Assembly: GCA_045123575.1 (NCBI GenBank)
Contig: JBGVKG010000039.1
Location: forward strand, 1-64,000
Length of the DNA: 64,000 bases
Source of the DNA: SVEL01 sp045123575
Lineage (GTDB): Bacteria; Bacillota; Clostridia; Lachnospirales; Lachnospiraceae
Reading direction: 5' to 3'
Part shown: positions 17,452 through 25,928 of the stretch, in pieces
Layout: each line of letters starts with the position of its first letter
Numbering within the stretch: position 1 is the first letter of the stretch
Made by a program: the position numbers and the translations under genes
The notes under the pieces: generated by a model
What the model was told of the DNA's origin: nothing
Seen by the model: only the letters and a program-made list of their open reading frames with translations
Database searches by the model: none

Positions 17452-19749
17452 TTATAACGCTTTATTGTTATAATTAATCAAGCATCCCTTTAAGATGATA
17501 TCTCTCTCATCATCTGTAAGTTCACCCATCTTAAGTGTAAACTCTACAAGTGAACCACCCTTTACCACGTAGGCTGGTATCTCTGTTGCCTTATCCTTTA
17601 TAGCCTTAGCTATTTCTGGAACAAAGATGTAGTCACCATTTGCAAATGGAAGCTCATCCTCCTCATATATGAATGGAAGCATACCCCAGTTGATAAGGTT
17701 TGAACGATATCTCTTTGTTGCATACTCCTTTGCTATATTTGCAAGTCCGCCTAATACTCTCTGGCATGAAGCAGCCTGCTCTCTAGCTGAACCGTCACCT
17801 GGCTTAACAGCATAAATTGTTGAGCCAAAGCCTGTATTCTCATGGCTTGCATCAGCAAACTTTGTTCTAACCGCTGCCATTACATCCTTAATCTCTGGAT
17901 ACTTCTCGCATGGGCATACGCCTTCTTCACGCATCTTCTCCATATCCTGAACCATCTTAGCCTTACCTACATACTCAGGGTCCTTTCTAGAGAGTGTAAA
18001 CTCTGCAAGACCGAGAGGATTTGAACGGTAAGATGATGTCTCACCTGATGGGATAAGCTCATCTGTTGTTGTTACAGGATCGTGTATCTCTGAAACCACC
18101 TTGATGAGAGCATTCTCTGTAAGTGGAATCATCTTTGGCCAATCCTTGATGTTTGGACCAAACTTAATCTCTACTGACTCATCAGCCACACCCTTAGAAT
18201 CAAATACTCTATTAGCATAGATAGCTGAATCAAAATGATACTTTGGTGATGTGTATTCCATATCAAGATCTGTTGCTGATGTAAGGTATCCCTTGTTAGC
18301 TGCTGTAGCTGCAATAGAACGAGCATCCATAAGTGCAACTGATGATATCTGACCATTCTGAAGCTTAGAACCTTCTCTGTTAGGGAAGTTTCTAGTAGAA
18401 TGACGGATACTGAGTGCGTTGTTAGATGGTGTATCACCAGCACCAAAGCAAGGACCACAGAATGCTGTCTTAACGATAGCACCTGCCTGCATCAAATCTG
18501 CAAGTCTTCCATTTCTAGCAAGCTCAACATAGATAGGTGTACTAGCTGGATAAACGCTGAGTGTAAACTCATCAGCACCGATGTACTTGCCCTTAAGGAT
18601 ATCTGCTGCATCACAGATATTCTCAAATCCACCACCAGCACAACCAGCGATAATACCCTGCTCAACATATAACTTGCCATTTCTAACCTTGTCTGTAAGC
18701 TTGTAATCAACCTTACCATCAAGGCTTACGAGAGCTCTCTTCTCAACATCATGTAAGATGTCCATAAGATTAGCATTTACCTCGTCAATTGTATATGTGT
18801 TGCTTGGATGGAATGGCATAGCTATCATAGGCTTAATCTTGCTTAAGTCTACATATACAACGCCATCATAGTAAGCAACCTCTCCTGGATTTAACTCCTT
18901 GTATTCATTTACTCTGCCATGAACATCATAGAACTCCTTAATCTTCTCATCTGTCTGCCAGATAGATGAAAGACATGTTGTCTCTGTTGTCATAACGTCA
19001 ACACCGATTCTGAAGTCTGCACTAAGCGATGAAACACCAGGACCAACAAACTCCATAACCTTATTCTTCACATAACCATTTCCGAATACAGCGCCGATGA
19101 TTGCAAGAGCAACGTCCTGTGGACCTACACCCTTAGCCGGCTCGCCTGTAAGGTAGATAGCTACCACACCTGGCATATTGATATCGTATGTCTGTGAAAG
19201 TAACTGCTTAACAAGCTCTGGACCACCCTCACCCATAGCCATAGTACCAAGAGCACCATAACGTGTGTGACTGTCAGAACCAAGTATCATCTTGCCGCCG
19301 CCAGCCATCATCTCTCTTGCGAACTGATGGATAACTGCCTGATGAGGTGGAACATATACTCCACCGTACTTCTTAGCACAAGTAAGACCAAACATGTGGT
19401 CATCCTCGTTTATAGTACCACCAACTGCACAGAGCGAGTTGTGGCAGTTTGTAAGTACATATGGGATAGGGAACTTCTCTAAACCTGAAGCTCTCGCTGT
19501 CTGTATAATACCTACGAATGTAATATCATGAGAAGTAAGCTTATCAAACTTAATCTGAAGCTTCTCCATATTGCCTGATGTGTTATGGCTCTCTAAGATA
19601 TCATAAGCGATAGTATTCTTAGCTGCCTCTTCCTTTGTGATATATTTACTTCCAAGCTTACTCTTTAAGAATGCCTCTGACTCAGCTGATACCTCAACTA
19701 CCTCAGTACCATTTAAAAGGTAAGCTCCACCTTGACTTAATTTTACCAA
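17452..19749 (-). CDS. Aconitase-family hydratase
   Basis: The roughly 765-residue protein has the aconitase architecture. Visible marks are GSDSHTRYGALGTMAMGEGG, the Fe-S ligand segment FCGPCFGAGDTPSNN, NRNFPNREG-like text (STRNFPNREG), and the swivelling C-terminal domain (YRSNLINWGMLPF). It likely isomerises citrate/isocitrate or a related hydroxyacid with a [4Fe-4S] cluster. The usual SCTN motif is replaced by AGCAGGGFENI, which points to the YbhJ-type hydratase branch, so the substrate is uncertain. The start is set at TTG 19749, with AAGGAGGAC seven bases upstream; an upstream ATG frame (19815) runs through a hairpin and has no such site. Confidence 0.85.
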   Translation of the reverse strand: MVKLSQGGAYLLNGTEVVEVSAESEAFLKSKLGSKYITKEEAAKNTIAYDILESHNTSGNMEKLQIKFDKLTSHDITFVGIIQTARASGLEKFPIPYVLTNCHNSLCAVGGTINEDDHMFGLTCAKKYGGVYVPPHQAVIHQFAREMMAGGGKMILGSDSHTRYGALGTMAMGEGGPELVKQLLSQTYDINMPGVVAIYLTGEPAKGVGPQDVALAIIGAVFGNGYVKNKVMEFVGPGVSSLSADFRIGVDVMTTETTCLSSIWQTDEKIKEFYDVHGRVNEYKELNPGEVAYYDGVVYVDLSKIKPMIAMPFHPSNTYTIDEVNANLMDILHDVEKRALVSLDGKVDYKLTDKVRNGKLYVEQGIIAGCAGGGFENICDAADILKGKYIGADEFTLSVYPASTPIYVELARNGRLADLMQAGAIVKTAFCGPCFGAGDTPSNNALSIRHSTRNFPNREGSKLQNGQISSVALMDARSIAATAANKGYLTSATDLDMEYTSPKYHFDSAIYANRVFDSKGVADESVEIKFGPNIKDWPKMIPLTENALIKVVSEIHDPVTTTDELIPSGETSSYRSNPLGLAEFTLSRKDPEYVGKAKMVQDMEKMREEGVCPCEKYPEIKDVMAAVRTKFADASHENTGFGSTIYAVKPGDGSAREQAASCQRVLGGLANIAKEYATKRYRSNLINWGMLPFIYEEDELPFANGDYIFVPEIAKAIKDKATEIPAYVVKGGSLVEFTLKMGELTDDERDIILKGCLINYNNKAL

Positions 19750-19775
19750 TGTTTTGTCCTCCTTAAAGTTATTAA

Positions 19776-19800
19776 AGGCGTAGAGCACAACTCTACGCCT
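19776..19800 (-). promoter_or_regulatory. Leader hairpin upstream of the hydratase start
   Basis: A perfect 10-bp inverted repeat (AGGCGTAGAG / CTCTACGCCT) with a 5-base loop lies about 27 bases before the TTG start. On the minus strand it is followed by TTTAATAACTTT and then the ribosome-binding site. It could be an attenuator, an mRNA 5' stabiliser, or the terminator of a lost upstream gene. Confidence 0.6.
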
Positions 19801-19858
19801 TACAGTGTACCACAATAAAGTGATAAAATCAATTGTTGTTTATCCTATCTTTCGCGCC

Positions 19859-19975
19859 TTACATCTTGCTCTCAAACTCTTCTATAGATGAAACATAGGG
19901 TTCCATAAGCAACCACCTGTCTAAAACTGCCACATCTGTCTCTTTAGATATGCGATTGTAAATATCATTTTTAGA
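19859..19975 (-). pseudogene. C-terminal gene remnant, family unknown
   Basis: A minus-strand reading frame without a plausible start encodes 38 residues, including NRISKETDVAVLDRWLLMEP and VSSIEEFESKM, and stops at 19859. The Trp and the SIEEFE ending give it the look of a real protein C-terminus, with some resemblance to Rpn-type nucleases, but I cannot assign it. It sits beside the Abi gene in an accessory region and is probably what is left after a deletion. Confidence 0.3.
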
Positions 19976-20035
19976 TTAATTTCCACATAAGCACTTTTAC
20001 AGAGTATCTTCTTAACCACACTTTATAATTATTTA

Positions 20036-20078
20036 TACAAAAAATAGAGCGACATCGTATTAACTACAATGCCACTCC
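20036..20078 (-). terminator. Terminator of the Abi gene
   Basis: On the minus strand GAGTGGCATTGT pairs with ACGATGTCGCTC (12 bp including G-U pairs) around a short loop and is followed by TATTTTTTG. It lies about 45 bases past the Abi stop. Confidence 0.75.
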
Positions 20079-20120
20079 GCAAAAGTCTAGCTTTTTCTAT
20101 GTGATATCATTATATGCTTA

Positions 20121-21056
20121 TCAGAACCAGTTGTCAATAACTAATTTAAGGAAATTAAAGGTTGTTACTATTGTGTCGTTGCTTTTATAATACTCTATAT
20201 TCTTGTTCATTCGTTCTGTTATTTTTTTTAATTCTTCACTAATATGTTCGTGTACTCCTTGACTTGTCACCATCTCTTTGTGAACATATAACAACGTAAT
20301 AATCTGTTGGATATGTGCATTACTCATCTTACGTTGCCTTGCTTGCTTAGATATTGCTTTAATTTCCATTAAACCTCTACTTACTGCATTATTAGTATTG
20401 TGCGTAGCTGTATTAGGTAATAACACATTCAAGATACAATTGCTATGAGCGCATGCATTTCTTATCTCTTTGCATGTTAAAAGTCTATAGTATTGGTCTT
20501 GCATTTTCTTATCAGCAAAACGTTCTGCACAAAATCTATAGAAAGACACTAAACGTCCAAATGGTATTATCTCAACAAAAGCCCAAATCGGATATGTTCC
20601 ATCATATTTTGACACAATAGAGCCACAATATATATTTCCTCTATTCCGATTAATTTCCGTTTCATATACTGCCTTTTGAGTTTCATTTAGTGAACTCAAA
20701 TAATCTTCCACAATAGAATAGCCATCCTCCTCTGATTGTTCCACTCTCTTTATCAGTTCTATTCTAGTAAAATGTTCAACATCTAAAGATATGTGCACAA
20801 GCAAATATCTCAATCTCATATCTATAATTGCCAAATCCTGTAGATATGCAAACTCAAGATTAATATATTGTCCTACAGCTTCGCCATCAGGATGTTTAGA
20901 AAAATTTTTTCTATAGGCGGTTAATTTAAAATAATTATTATTATCACTCAAATAGTTCTTAGCTTGCTCTTCTGTAACTATGTTAAATGATATTCCTTTA
21001 CTTTTTAAATGCTCTACTTGTTCTTCAACTGTTAATTTCGGCTTCTTGTCTTTCAT
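20121..21056 (-). CDS. Abi family protein (Abi_2, HEPN-like)
   Basis: The 311-residue protein matches the Abi_2 (AbiD/AbiF-type) family. The N-terminus has LTVEEQVEHLKSKGISF and NYFKLTAYRKNF. A late RNACAHSN motif (Arg199 and His204) fits the R-x4-H active site of HEPN ribonucleases. Family members abort phage infection or act in toxin-like systems; RNA cleavage is inferred from the motif. It lacks an obvious antitoxin partner. The gene stands alone with its own terminator in a region carrying a gene remnant and an orphan gene, which suggests horizontal acquisition. Confidence 0.85.
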   Translation of the reverse strand: MKDKKPKLTVEEQVEHLKSKGISFNIVTEEQAKNYLSDNNNYFKLTAYRKNFSKHPDGEAVGQYINLEFAYLQDLAIIDMRLRYLLVHISLDVEHFTRIELIKRVEQSEEDGYSIVEDYLSSLNETQKAVYETEINRNRGNIYCGSIVSKYDGTYPIWAFVEIIPFGRLVSFYRFCAERFADKKMQDQYYRLLTCKEIRNACAHSNCILNVLLPNTATHNTNNAVSRGLMEIKAISKQARQRKMSNAHIQQIITLLYVHKEMVTSQGVHEHISEELKKITERMNKNIEYYKSNDTIVTTFNFLKLVIDNWF

Positions 21057-21161
21057 TCATCCCTCGTAAAAATATTAGTTATTATATACTTCCGTACGTA
21101 TCTGTATATTGTATCTTGTCTTAATAAAAGTGTCAACTTATTGCTTAAAACTAATCAATTG

Positions 21162-22022
21162 CTATATTCGTATAACATCAAATACCGACGTTTCAACTGA
21201 TTTATAACAAAACTTCCATTCATTGTCTTCAAACGTATTCGGTTGATTTTCATTGTTTAATAAATATTTGCCCTCCTTACCATATTTTGCAAATATACCA
21301 TATCCTTGACAGATGTATATTTTATACAAAGTATACATATATTTATTTCCATCTTTATCTTTTTCGTCTTTCCATCTAAGCAGTGAATATTTCATATAAT
21401 GGCCACACATTGTCCTTTCTTCACTACTAGGTAATGGCTTATTAAAATTACCAATAATAGGTGCATAAAAACTGCTACTGTATATATATTGTTCTTCCTT
21501 CGCGCCTTCTAAACATACTTTTTCGCTTTCCACTGGTTTATCATAACATCCCGTCCTAATTTTAGAATAAATCTCACCGATTAATTTCGTATGTACCTCA
21601 TTATCCATATTCCATAATATTGGTTTATAGCACATTGGTGACCATCCATACTCTATATATGGTCTTATCAAATCCATATTCGTATGTATCAGTTCATCGC
21701 ACATATACTCACAATTACATTTAACCTTTCTCCATATCTGAATCGCCCCAGGCAACACATGTACATTGCCAGTACGCATATCAAAATCTTTATAAAACAT
21801 TGAAATCTTATACATAGTTCCACTATACTCAAACTCAATCAAATAATAGTCTAAGTACCTTTCTGATGGCTCTCCTGTATTTACATCATCTTTCCAATAC
21901 AGTTTATGTATCTTGCACTTTTTGTCATCAATAATTTTCTCCTTCTTTACTCCGCTATTTTTTATCTCCATCATCATAGATAATACTTTTTGATTAAATT
22001 CTTTTATCGACATATCGTTCAT
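21162..22022 (-). CDS. Protein of unknown function
   Basis: A soluble, about 286-residue protein with no signal peptide or membrane helix. It is rich in Tyr, Lys and Cys (MCYKPILW, CNCEYMCDELIHTN, CGHYMKYSLLRW). The spaced Cys/His residues could bind a metal, but no known zinc motif is clear. I do not recognise a family. The ATG at 22022 is favoured because GGAGG lies about nine bases before it; a GTG at 22028 is too close to it. It lies between the Abi gene and the lipoprotein in an accessory stretch. Confidence 0.65.
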   Translation of the reverse strand: MNDMSIKEFNQKVLSMMMEIKNSGVKKEKIIDDKKCKIHKLYWKDDVNTGEPSERYLDYYLIEFEYSGTMYKISMFYKDFDMRTGNVHVLPGAIQIWRKVKCNCEYMCDELIHTNMDLIRPYIEYGWSPMCYKPILWNMDNEVHTKLIGEIYSKIRTGCYDKPVESEKVCLEGAKEEQYIYSSSFYAPIIGNFNKPLPSSEERTMCGHYMKYSLLRWKDEKDKDGNKYMYTLYKIYICQGYGIFAKYGKEGKYLLNNENQPNTFEDNEWKFCYKSVETSVFDVIRI

Positions 22023-22098
22023 ATTCACATACCTCCAATCGTATTAATTATATCATTGTTCAATCTCATATACCAATATAATTATTACATTAATAAAA

Positions 22099-22134
22099 TA
22101 AGCGAGGTATGATTATAAAAATCAACCTCGCTTC
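22099..22134. terminator. Hairpin terminator after the lipoprotein gene
   Basis: AAGCGAGGT(A)TGATT pairs with AATCAACCTCGCTT, a stem of about 14 bp with one bulge. The minus strand continues TTATTTTATT. It lies about 100 bases beyond the lipoprotein stop. Confidence 0.65.
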
Positions 22135-22236
22135 TAACAAATACAATATATTAAGTATTATATAGTGAAAAAATTTTTACAAAAAAACTAACGTGCATAA
22201 TAATTTATTCTTTTGCATAATGTCCACCAGCCTTTA

Positions 22237-23310
22237 TTAATTTAAACGATCTATATCCAAAATTTCATAACCAAAACAGAGGGTTTCAAACCAAGCTATA
22301 TAATTCTTACCTCCAGATTTAAAAGAAATTTTTAGGTCGTAATATACGTCTACATTTTCTCTATCTTCAAAAATTCTTTCGTTTTGATCTTCAGGTATTG
22401 GTAAAAATTCGATATTTGATATATCATCAAAATCTTCATTATAGAGACAATCCCAAAGAAGATTGTTGTAGATGTTGTGGTACTCTGTTATGCACTTCCA
22501 ATCAAACATATCATAATTTCTTCCATATATTTCAGCGGCGCAGATTCTCTTCCAATTCTCAGTTTTGAGATTATCAACTAAGATTAAATCAAACACGTGA
22601 GGATTGTGAGTTTCAAAATACTCCATCAACAAATAAGTTAATTCTGCATTATAAACTGTGTTATATTCTGATATACTATAATTCAACCAATTTCTGATAT
22701 GAGATGTTCTATAACGAATTTCATCTTTTAATTGCTCAATATAAACTGGAACTAACTCAGAAAGAACGTCGTCCATGTTGTCATCTACTACTGTTTCATT
22801 CTCAGAATAATCTTTAGTTGTAGTTTCTTCTTCAAACCACTCTGGATCTACAGGATGTGTTTCAACTGGTCTTGTAACAGCCTCCATTCTAGTTGTAGTT
22901 TCCTGTTGAGATGTTGTAGTTTGCTGTGCAGCAGTTGTAGTCTTTGAAGCTGTTGTTTTTATAACATGTGTTCCAGGATTCTTTGTTGTAGTTTCCTTAG
23001 GCTTTGATGTTGTAGTAGTTGCCTCCTCTGTAGTTGTCATCTGCTCACTTGTCAGTTCACTATCTGATACTATAGATGTTGTCTCTCTTTCAGAGGAATC
23101 CACCTCTCCCGTTGTCGCATCATCTCTGATTGAGCTTGTTTCTTGTTCAGATGTCATATCTCTTGATGTAGTAACAGATGTGTCATTACCGTTATTAGCT
23201 TTTTCCTTGCTTGCTCCAGCACATGAAACTAATATAACTATCATCGCTAATACACTTAATACTGCGGTTATACTCTTTAAAACTTTACTTATATCTGTAT
23301 TGTCTTTCAT
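22237..23310 (-). CDS. Thr-rich lipoprotein of unknown function
   Basis: The 357-residue protein has a basic N-terminus, a hydrophobic stretch and a lipobox-like ILVSCAG, so Cys at about residue 30 is the likely lipid-modified residue. A long low-complexity linker made of TTT, TSS and ETTT units (about residues 40-160) leads to a compact, acidic and aromatic C-terminal domain (about 180-357) with no recognised motif. The linker probably spans the cell wall. A good ribosome-binding site (AAGAAGGAG) precedes the ATG. The adjacent upstream DNA is the palindromic element. Confidence 0.75.
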   Translation of the reverse strand: MKDNTDISKVLKSITAVLSVLAMIVILVSCAGASKEKANNGNDTSVTTSRDMTSEQETSSIRDDATTGEVDSSERETTSIVSDSELTSEQMTTTEEATTTTSKPKETTTKNPGTHVIKTTASKTTTAAQQTTTSQQETTTRMEAVTRPVETHPVDPEWFEEETTTKDYSENETVVDDNMDDVLSELVPVYIEQLKDEIRYRTSHIRNWLNYSISEYNTVYNAELTYLLMEYFETHNPHVFDLILVDNLKTENWKRICAAEIYGRNYDMFDWKCITEYHNIYNNLLWDCLYNEDFDDISNIEFLPIPEDQNERIFEDRENVDVYYDLKISFKSGGKNYIAWFETLCFGYEILDIDRLN

Positions 23311-23400
23311 ATATTACTCCTTCTTTTGTAATACATTTTACGTCATCATTTGTTTTGTTACTTCTACAATATTATCACATAAAATCTTTTTTGCATATAA

Positions 23401-24004
23401 TAAATTCTGGTTTATCGTACTATACGCGCCGATTTGTAAATATATTTTTTTATTCTAGAGTTCCGAGCGAAAGATTACCTAAGGTCTTTGCTTGGAACTC
23501 TTTATCTATATACGCGACCGCCTTGTACGGTCCATCCGTGGACCGACGCGGCTCGTTTCAACGTCCTGTTGAAACGTCGCTATGCTTTCGTGGTGCAAAT
23601 CCCTAAGGTAATCTAATCACTCTCCACATGAATTAAAAAATACACTTACAAATCGTCGCTTAATGTACGTAAAGCGAGAATTTACAGTATGTGATGAAAC
23701 ATTAACTTCAATCACGCTTTGTTATGGTTTAACGTAAATAGAACTTCGAGTAATAATGCTACGTGTTTTATTCATGTGGAGAGTATGTAGATTTTCTTGA
23801 TGCTTTGCTCTATAAATAGCAACGCCGGAACACGAGGTTCCGGCGAACCGACTCCGAGCCATGGACGGCGAGTAGTCGGTGGTTGCGTGCTATATAAAAA
23901 TGTTTATCAAAGCATTTAGAAAATCTAGTACTCGTAACCCAGAATAAAACTGTAGCATTGTTACTCGAAGTTCTTTTAATCAGTTAAACCAGAATTTATC
24001 GTAC
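23401..24004. repeat. Composite element of two long branched palindromes
   Basis: Perfect 14-bp inverted repeats (TAAATTCTGGTTTA) lie at 23401-23414 and 23985-23998, and a 10-bp direct repeat TTTATCGTAC lies at 23411-23420 and 23995-24004. Between them are two long imperfect hairpins: P1 (arms about 23424-23515 and 23578-23663) and P2 (arms about 23718-23823 and 23880-23998). Each tip carries two smaller hairpins. Both contain ATTCATGTGGAGAGT in related contexts. No plausible protein is encoded. The right end includes the fliS stop codon. It may be a non-autonomous mobile element or a large structured RNA gene. Confidence 0.75.
23458..23500 (+). repeat. Sub-hairpin in the left palindrome
   Basis: GAGTTCCGAGCG pairs with the later CTTGGAACTC segment. 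Two of the pairs are G-U if the plus strand is transcribed and A-C mismatches if the minus strand is. Its loop sequence (TTACCTAAGG) is also complementary to 23601-23613, so two folds compete. Confidence 0.55.
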
Positions 24005-24448
24005 CACCATCTCATTTAATCTACTTGATCTACCATAAGTATAGCCCACATACACCTGCTCTGTATTCTTCATAGCTTTACCAGAATTATCAAGAGTACT
24101 AACCTCTCTAAAACTCTTTCTTAATCCTCCTATCACCTGCTTGATGATATCTGCGCTATTAGGCTTTCTCTTTACGATATCCTTCATAAGACAGTTATTT
24201 ACATATATGTATAAACTCATAAGTTCCCTAGATATGCTATATCTAAAGTCCAAGCTTGAAGATAAGTTATTAACAAACTGCTTAGCCTTCTGAAGATTGA
24301 ATACAACACTGTCTAAATCGTCATTTTCATATGCCTCTATTGCTGTATCTATGTACTTTTCTATTATATCGTATGTGACAACAATCAGCTCTGTCTTAGA
24401 GCTTGTAGATACCCTTATGGAAAAATCTTTTATATCATTCTTTGTCAT
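23996..24448 (-). CDS. fliS: FliS-like flagellin export chaperone
   Basis: A 150-residue all-helical protein of FliS length and pattern (SKTELIVVTYDIIEKYIDTAIEAYE...NLQKAKQFVNNLSSSLD). FliS binds the C-terminal helices of flagellin in the cytoplasm and prevents early polymerisation. It directly follows flagellin (12-bp gap), which supports the call. The C-terminus is longer than usual, with a Ser/Arg-rich end. The stop codon lies within the terminal inverted repeat of the palindromic element. Confidence 0.85.
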   Translation of the reverse strand: MTKNDIKDFSIRVSTSSKTELIVVTYDIIEKYIDTAIEAYENDDLDSVVFNLQKAKQFVNNLSSSLDFRYSISRELMSLYIYVNNCLMKDIVKRKPNSADIIKQVIGGLRKSFREVSTLDNSGKAMKNTEQVYVGYTYGRSSRLNEMVVR

Positions 24449-24460
24449 TTTTTATACCTC

Positions 24461-25849
24461 CTACTGAAGTAACTGTAATACCTTCTCTGGCATCTGGTTA
24501 GCCTGACTAAGCATAGAGTTCGCTGCCTGTGTTATAACGTTCAGTGATGTATAGTTAGTCATTTCCTTAGCCATATCTACGTCTTCGATTCTTGACAATG
24601 CGGCTGTCATATTCTCATTTGTTACATCCAAGCTTGTAACTGCTGCCTCCATTCTGTTTGCATAAGCACCTAACTTTGAACGAACTGTTGAAATATATGT
24701 TATAGCATCATCCAATATACTGATTGCTCTATCACAACCTGCCTCTGTATGAAGATTAAGTTTATCAAGACCCATTGCCTTACAAGAAACTTCTGGAATG
24801 TTGATATCCATTACCTGGCCTTCGTTGGCACCCATCTGAATAACCATAGTTCCTATATCTAATGTAGTTACGACTACATCCTTACCTGCAGCACCTACCG
24901 CACCCTCATCTATCTCAAATCTCATCTCAAAACCACCAGATGCTGATAATGTAGCTGTATTACCATCGACTGTCATAGTTGTACTGTCAGGAAACTTAAA
25001 GTTACCTGTTTTTGCAAATTCGATATCTGCATCCTTACCAACAGCAGACTCCTGCATACTTATACCGAGTCTATTGGCAAGCGCCTCTGTACAGTTTATT
25101 GTAATAGGATAGTTAGAGCCTAATAGATCACTCTTAAACTCGATAGTATTTCCATCATAGTTAACAGATATATCACTAAGGTCTGCTACACTCTTAATCT
25201 TGTCTAATACTTCATCTGGAGTCTCGCCCTTCTCTATAGCTACTGTCTCGCCATTTACTGTTATAGAACCATCTACGTCTATACCTAAAGGGTCAAGATT
25301 TGTTGGATTTGTTGTAAGTGTAGTATATGTAGCCTCTGCATTCACTCGTATATTGTAGCTATCAGCTAATACTGCATCTGACATATATGTCACTCTTGTT
25401 CCTACTACATTTGTATAAGAACGTCTAGATAACTCTCCATTTATAAGTCCTCTTGTATTGAACTCTGTATCTGATGATATTCTATCTATTTCCTTCTGAA
25501 GCTGCTCTATTTCGTCCATTATACTCTGTCTGTCCAAGGCCGACATAGTTCCATTAGCACCCTGAACTGCTAACTCTCTCATACGCTGAGCCATATCCAT
25601 TACTTCTCCGAGAGCACCTTCTGCAGTCTCTACTACAGAGATACCATCAGATGCATTCTGTATAGCTCTATCAAGACCCTTAAGCTGAGTCTTTAACTTC
25701 TGTGCAATGGCTGCACCTACTGGGTCATCCTCTGCACTATTTATCTTGTAACCACTTGAAAGCTTCTCAATAGATGCTGAAAGCTTTGAATTGGCACTAT
25801 TTAATCTGTAGCACGCTGTAAGAGCCGACATGTTTGTATTTATTCTCAT
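24461..25849 (-). CDS. fliC: Flagellin
   Basis: The 462-residue protein has the conserved N-terminal D0/D1 domain (MRINTNMSALTACYRLNSAN, LSSGYKINSAEDDPVGAAIA). It ends with the C-terminal D0 helix (SRIEDVDMAKEMTNYTSLNVITQAANSMLSQANQ). The middle (about residues 165-360) is variable and beta-rich, as in surface-exposed flagellin domains. It is the filament subunit, exported by the flagellar type III system. A sigma-28 type promoter lies upstream and fliS is immediately downstream. Confidence 0.95.
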   Translation of the reverse strand: MRINTNMSALTACYRLNSANSKLSASIEKLSSGYKINSAEDDPVGAAIAQKLKTQLKGLDRAIQNASDGISVVETAEGALGEVMDMAQRMRELAVQGANGTMSALDRQSIMDEIEQLQKEIDRISSDTEFNTRGLINGELSRRSYTNVVGTRVTYMSDAVLADSYNIRVNAEATYTTLTTNPTNLDPLGIDVDGSITVNGETVAIEKGETPDEVLDKIKSVADLSDISVNYDGNTIEFKSDLLGSNYPITINCTEALANRLGISMQESAVGKDADIEFAKTGNFKFPDSTTMTVDGNTATLSASGGFEMRFEIDEGAVGAAGKDVVVTTLDIGTMVIQMGANEGQVMDINIPEVSCKAMGLDKLNLHTEAGCDRAISILDDAITYISTVRSKLGAYANRMEAAVTSLDVTNENMTAALSRIEDVDMAKEMTNYTSLNVITQAANSMLSQANQMPEKVLQLLQ

Positions 25850-25865
25850 ATGTTTCCTCCTTAGG

Positions 25866-25880
25866 TTACATAATATGTAA
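25866..25880 (-). promoter_or_regulatory. Palindrome in the flagellin mRNA leader
   Basis: TTACATAATATGTAA is a 15-base palindrome just before the ribosome-binding site of flagellin. It may be an operator or an mRNA hairpin affecting translation; the sequence does not say which. Confidence 0.4.
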
Positions 25881-25899
25881 TCACTGACTTGTATTGTTT

Positions 25900-25926
25900 A
25901 TATCGGCAGATATCATCGTTACATTA
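25900..25926 (-). promoter_or_regulatory. Sigma-28 (SigD) promoter of flagellin
   Basis: On the minus strand TAAT, 15 bases, GCCGATAT matches the flagellar sigma factor consensus (TAAA-N15-GCCGATAA). It lies about 50 bases upstream of the flagellin start codon. Confidence 0.75.
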
Positions 25927-25928
25927 AC

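Noticed and set aside
18171..18722. Minus-strand and plus-strand ORFs inside the hydratase gene
   Set aside because: All lie in alternative frames of the clear aconitase-family coding sequence.
23180..23606. Plus-strand ORFs through the lipoprotein upstream region and left palindrome
   Set aside because: The frames cross inverted-repeat arms, have no ribosome-binding site and resemble no protein. The region is better explained as a structured repeat.
23401..24004. Reading the palindromes as a CRISPR array or tRNA cluster
   Set aside because: No regularly spaced direct repeats and no cloverleaf with conserved T-loop bases were found; the repeats are inverted and nested.
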